DNA from: Sialis fuliginosa
Taxonomy: Eukaryota > Arthropoda > Insecta > Megaloptera > Sialidae
DNA: 64,000 bases
Direction: 5' to 3'
NCBI GenBank assembly: GCA_961205875.1
Contig: OY540821.1
Span: forward strand, 3,720,001 to 3,784,000
In this document: positions 59,801-64,000 of the stretch, in pieces
How positions within the stretch are numbered: the first letter of the stretch is position 1
Layout: each line of letters opens with the position of its first letter
Translations under genes and position numbers: made by a program
Notes under the pieces: generated by a model
Database searches by the model: none
Seen by the model: only the letters and a program-made list of their open reading frames with translations
What the model was told of the DNA's origin: nothing

Positions 59801-60291
59801 CTGTTTGCATACACTTCCATTTTCAACTCAATTTTGAAATGCCTGTAAATTGAAGTAAAAATAAATAATCGAATCATTTAAAATTATTTATTTATACAAA
59901 TATTGTATCTATTTATAAAATTACAATTACAAAACTTTACATTAACATTACTATGTACATTTAATATAATTTTTATATACATATAAAATAATCAGTGTCG
60001 TACGTTATAAAAAGTAAAAAAAAATTTTTTTACAATTTTCGTATTATTTTCTATAAATATGGCGCATCATCTGTTGATACAAATTTTAGTTAAAAAACTC
60101 AAGTTATTATATCATTTATCTTTATTATAATAATTATTATTATTGCTATTATCGGCTTAAAAAATATTGTTTGTTTATGTAATTCAAGTAGAAATAAATA
60201 TTTTGGATCAATATAAAGTAAGAGCTCAAATTGTAAAGTACCGGTCGCCTTATTTAATTTCTGTGTACGTGACTGTTAATAACATTGTTAA
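56894..60291. other. Convergent intergenic DNA between lqfR and the zinc-finger gene
   Basis: AT-rich without supported genes. TGCGCAGGCGCA at 57349-57360 matches the NRF-1/Ewg binding motif but has no promoter context. Repeated GGCGCGTATCTA segments near 58530, 58695 and 58956 mark a decayed tandem repeat of roughly 160-260 bp. At 59585-59830 three or four units share CTGCAACCAGATATA and GTAAAACTGGTTGCATATA. Confidence 0.5.
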
Positions 60292-60619
60292 TGTCCGGTA
60301 TCATTAAGGACCTAGCAAATTTGCTAGCTAGCAAGCACTCTCAAATGAGATATCAAACTTATATGACAGTTCTTTTGGAGTTTGTTGAAGACTTTGACAA
60401 GTTTCGCGCACGCGTTGTAAGTAAATACAAACGGTATTAAAACAGTAGTGATATTATGAAAATTATTTTGTACGGTGAAAGATGCCAACTGTGTTATAGT
60501 TATTTGAAGTGTCACAGCTCTAAATTCCATAGCTAATCCATAGATACTAGTACAGAATTAATACCCCATTTGAAAGTAATTGCTAGCAAATTTTACTAGG
60601 TCCTTTATGATACCGGACA
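60292..60619. mobile_element. Palindromic MITE with TGTCCGGTATCATTAAGGACC termini (truncated name)
   Basis: The left end TGTCCGGTATCATTAAGGAC and the inverse right end GTCCTTTATGATACCGGACA are flanked by TAA at 60289-60291 and 60620-60622, a PIF/Harbinger-like 3-bp duplication. GCTAGCAAATTT motifs are repeated inside both arms. 328 bp. Confidence 0.8.
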
Positions 60620-60654
60620 TAAGTGTTTGTTATAATTATATCTATTAACGATCT

Positions 60655-61262
60655 GAGGGCAAAAACATTTATAACTGAAAAATGACCTATCAGATTGATT
60701 TTAAATTTGAACACGCGAAACTTGATTAAATAACGGTCTTTTTGACAAAATCCCGACATTTCTACCACGTCTTGTTCCAAAGTAATATGTCTTCAAACAC
60801 AAGGTGTTTTATTACTATTTATAAAAGGGCTGTAATTAAGAACTGATTTATTAAATCAATTTTAAATTTCTAGATAATATCCTGTGAATTTTAAAATCTT
60901 TGCAATTTCCGAAAAACACACCTCATTTTCATTTATTCGATTTTACATTGATTTCACAAAAAGACCTAAAACTAAAAAATGACTCATCCAATTTACTTAA
61001 AACTCAGACATAAAAAACCAGACAAATCTCGGTTATTTCAACACCACACTGACATTTCTACCACATACCATTCGCAAACTACACGTCACGTAACATGAGG
61101 TAATTTTATATATCCGTTAAAAAGATTTCACACAAAGACCTATAACAAAACAAGGCCTATTCGATTAAATTCAAAATCATACACACAAAACTAGACAATA
61201 TTCCAGTCATTTTGATACCACGCCGACGTTTCTACCGCATTCCATTCGTGTACCACACACCT
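60655..61262. repeat. Diverged repeats in the 3' UTR/downstream of the zinc-finger gene
   Basis: Three or four decayed units of about 150-180 bp share GACATTTCTACCAC and a segment like AAAAATGACTCATCCAATTT. The last unit ends directly at the zinc-finger stop codon. A candidate minus-strand AATAAA is at 60932-60937. Non-coding. Confidence 0.5.
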
Positions 61263-64000
61263 TCAAACATGGCCTTTCTGATGCTTTTTCATACTGCTCG
61301 AATCGTAGAACCCCTTCCCACAAACGGGACATATGTACGGCGTTTGTCCCGTGTGGGTGCGCACGTGCACCGTCAGGTTCCCTTTTAACGCAAAACTCTT
61401 CCCGCAGAACTCGCACGAATACGGTTTCTCCCCGGAATGCGTGCGCAGATGATAATTCAACTGACTGCTTTGAGTAAATGTCTTCGGGCAAAAAGTGCAC
61501 GCGTATTTACGTATTCCAAGATGTATTAAGGTATGTTGTTTTAATGCAACGCGATGCCGGAACGTCTTCTTGCATATCTCACATTCAAACTTCTTTTCTC
61601 CTGAATGGACCAGCATGTGCGTCTTCAAGGTGCTTATCTGCGAGAAGCTCTTACTGCATTCCATGCATTGGTAAGGCTTCAAACCTGTGTGGATTCTATA
61701 ATGTATCTCTAGTAAGGTATTACTCGAGAATGATTTCCCGCAATAACTACACAAGAAAGATTTTTCAGTATTGTTTCTGTATCTTTTTCTTTCTGTGTGT
61801 CTTTCAGATGATGTAGTTTTTATCTGGGATTTTCTACGTCTCTGTTGGTTGCCAGATTCGTTGTTTGTGTCAGGGTGCGTGTGTTTTTTCATGTGTCGCC
61901 GAAGTTCGCCGGATTGTTTAAACGCGCGGCCGCAGTAGCTACATATGTAAGGGGTCTCTTTGGTGTGCACGCGCATGTGGTCGGTCAGAGTCACGGCCTG
62001 GATGAATCCTGGAATGGGCGATTTGTAAAATTTAACAGAACAAAATTTTTTTAGATACAAAATTTCAGGTTCCCAAATTATCCGAGAACAAAGGAATCTG
62101 TTTCGAAATGAAACAACTACCCATTATCGAAATACACCCTCCTAAAAAATGCGCTTCCGAACTGGTAAATTATACGTAATTTATTTTACCATCTATACAA
62201 GTTACACATCAAATTAAAACCATTTACCCCTCCTTAAATTTAAAATCACCCTCATAAAAAATTTATTCCCATTGTTCATATACAGCCATTTAACAAAAAT
62301 GCGCTCCCGTCCTGGTAAAAAATAAAAAATAAATCAATTTCCTACCTTTCCCGCAGACTTCACACTTGTGTGGTCTCTCTCCCGTATGCGTCATCATGTG
62401 CCTCTTCAGGTTAGGTTTCGAGTTGAACTTCTTATCGCAGATCTCGCAAATGAACGGCTTCTCGTTGCTGTGTACCAGCATGTGACTTTTCAGGTGGCTG
62501 TTCGTCAAAAACGTCTTCGAACAGATTTCGCAGATGTAATTGCGCTCCTGCGGATGATCGTAAATCCGTCTGTGATCCCTCAGCTCTTGCCGGGTCGCAA
62601 AAACCTCATCGCAATGGTTGCATTTGAAGATCTCTTCGGCGTTTGATTTCGGAGCTCGTTTCTTCGGGTTCTCGCACAGGTACTCTTCGGTCAGCCCACA
62701 GCAGAGTCTCTGGTGCTCTTTTAACTCTCTCATGTCGGTGAAATCTTCGTTGCATTGCGTACAAATATATAAAGTATCTTTTTTCACATCTGTTTCCGGT
62801 AAATTCGACGGATCGCTAGATCGGAAAGATAGCAAATTGAATTTAATACACATCACAGAACAGTATTTAATGCTTTTATATTCTTAATTTGAAAAAGATT
62901 CAACATACGTTCCGAGAGAAATACATTTTTTTTCTAACCTCATTTTACGATTACGATTAAAGAACTCAATGAAAATATTACAATAATTTATATTTGTAAA
63001 TGCTACCAGAAAGAAAAAATTCCAAGCTTTAATTTGTTTATTAAAGTGTCCAATTACAATGATTCCTGTAAAAAATACGACCGTTTGAACTTACCTCAAA
63101 TATTCCACTTCAGGATGATCGTATAGCTTCTGGTGTTCAACAAACTCCTGTTTGGTGTTGAAGCCTTCACTGCAATGAGAGCACGTGTAGATATATTCAG
63201 CCTGCTTCTTAATAACTTCACAAATGAACTCTTCGACTCCCGTTTCATTTTTCTTTGTTTTCGCCGTTGTTTCGTTAGTTTTTTTCGTACGTGTGATTAA
63301 ATCTGTACTGTCGTCACTCCCGTAATAAAGTATTTCTTCTTTGAGATCATCCTAAAACGTATATTATTTAAATTTTAGCTGTATATAAATATTAAATTAA
63401 TATTAAATTTACCCTAGTATCTTCTTCATGTAGAATGTACTCTTCTTTCAGATGTAAATCAGGGAATTCTGTGACTGTAGTGTCTTTAACTGATGCATAA
63501 TACTGTAAAGTCACCTCAGACTTCTGTGATTGCCTTTTAAACGCATACGCTTGGTTGACTTGTATAATACAAGAATCACAGAGTTGTTTTGGAAGGCTGT
63601 CATTCTCGTCGACCTAAAATAGGGCATATTCTTTAATTTAATATAGTTTTAGTTTGACTAAAGCAGAAGTGCACGCCATTAAAATTTCACTTAATGCGAT
63701 TTTGACATCAAAATAGTCGAATTAAATATTTCGATTTAAAATAACCACAAATTCAACACATACAGTAAAAAAATATATATACAAATGTAATAATTTAACG
63801 GATGTATGACAAATGCATATTTTAAAAGATAATTTCATTATTTAAATCAATTTAAACTTAAAATATAAATACGAAAGACTTACCACTACAGAAGCACACG
63901 CCGTATACATTTCAACTAGCTGAATTGATTCATTTGAATCTTTCACGATTGAAAATATTGAACTTAAATCACCTTCACATAAACAAGAACGACATATTTC
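61263..64000 (-). CDS. ZAD-C2H2 zinc-finger transcription factor (3' five exons)
   Basis: Exons in order: 64000-63884 (runs off the window), 63613-63413, 63351-63095, 62815-62346, 62008-61263. They join to 1791 nt, i.e. 596 residues plus TGA. The N-terminal ZAD domain shows its two cysteine pairs (ICRSCL at residues 2-7, and LCDSCI at 50-55) followed by AYAFKRQSQKSE. An acidic linker follows. Then come 13 fingers: YTCSHC.. alone, a degenerate C2HC-type YICTQC..HQRLC, FKCNHC.., and ten consecutive or near-consecutive C2H2 fingers with TGE/SGEKP-type linkers to the final CPVCGKGFYDSSSMKKH. ZAD mediates dimerisation and the finger array binds DNA in the nucleus. The specific orthologue is not recognised. 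The start codon and first ZAD residues lie right of the window. Confidence 0.93.

Noticed and set aside
61478-62887. Plus-strand frames of 69-112 aa over the zinc-finger exons
   Set aside because: Antisense shadows of the C2H2 coding sequence.

Overview
The window is AT-rich eukaryotic DNA from an insect. Four lines of evidence point there: GT-AG introns throughout, a ZAD-C2H2 zinc-finger gene (an arthropod family), an EpsinR gene carrying a Tel2 exon as in Drosophila lqfR, and a dense load of hAT, TA-duplicating and Helitron repeats. The insect order cannot be fixed from the sequence alone. No organelle, bacterial, CRISPR, rRNA or convincing tRNA sequence was seen.

Layout. Positions 372-28453 (+) hold the 3' twenty coding exons of a RhoGAP100F/Syd-1 gene: the end of a PDZ domain, a low-complexity linker, C2, RhoGAP and a long Ser/Gly-rich tail. 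The 5' exons lie left of the window. From 28454 to 39476 there is about 11 kb of gene-free DNA full of non-autonomous transposons and one Helitron. Positions 39477-47144 (-) hold a complete seven-exon secreted lipase of the pancreatic-lipase family (502 aa). Positions 50586-56331 (+) hold a complete EpsinR/CLINT1 gene (lqfR) with two alternative 3' ends. One is a short ENTH protein of 514 aa; the other is a 1265-aa protein in which the ENTH part is joined in frame to a whole Tel2 protein encoded by one 2.6-kb exon. Positions 61263-64000 (-) hold the 3' five exons of a ZAD-C2H2 zinc-finger gene whose 5' end lies right of the window.

The genes have unrelated roles (synaptic Rho signalling, lipid digestion, Golgi/endosome traffic with PIKK maturation, transcription), so no shared pathway is proposed. 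Lipase and lqfR are divergent across 3.4 kb. RhoGAP100F/lipase and lqfR/zinc finger are convergent pairs.

The most striking points are the EpsinR-Tel2 fusion exon, which has no in-frame ATG for its first 136 codons; the nested transposon stacks in RhoGAP100F introns, with target-site duplications still readable; transposons lying within 8-22 nt of splice sites; several intronic and intergenic palindromes of about 0.8-1.9 kb; and a 0.2-kb cluster of TGACGT-type palindromes in the first large intergenic region. All exon boundaries were derived by hand from splice consensus and reading phase. Repeat family names rest on termini and duplications, not on database matches.
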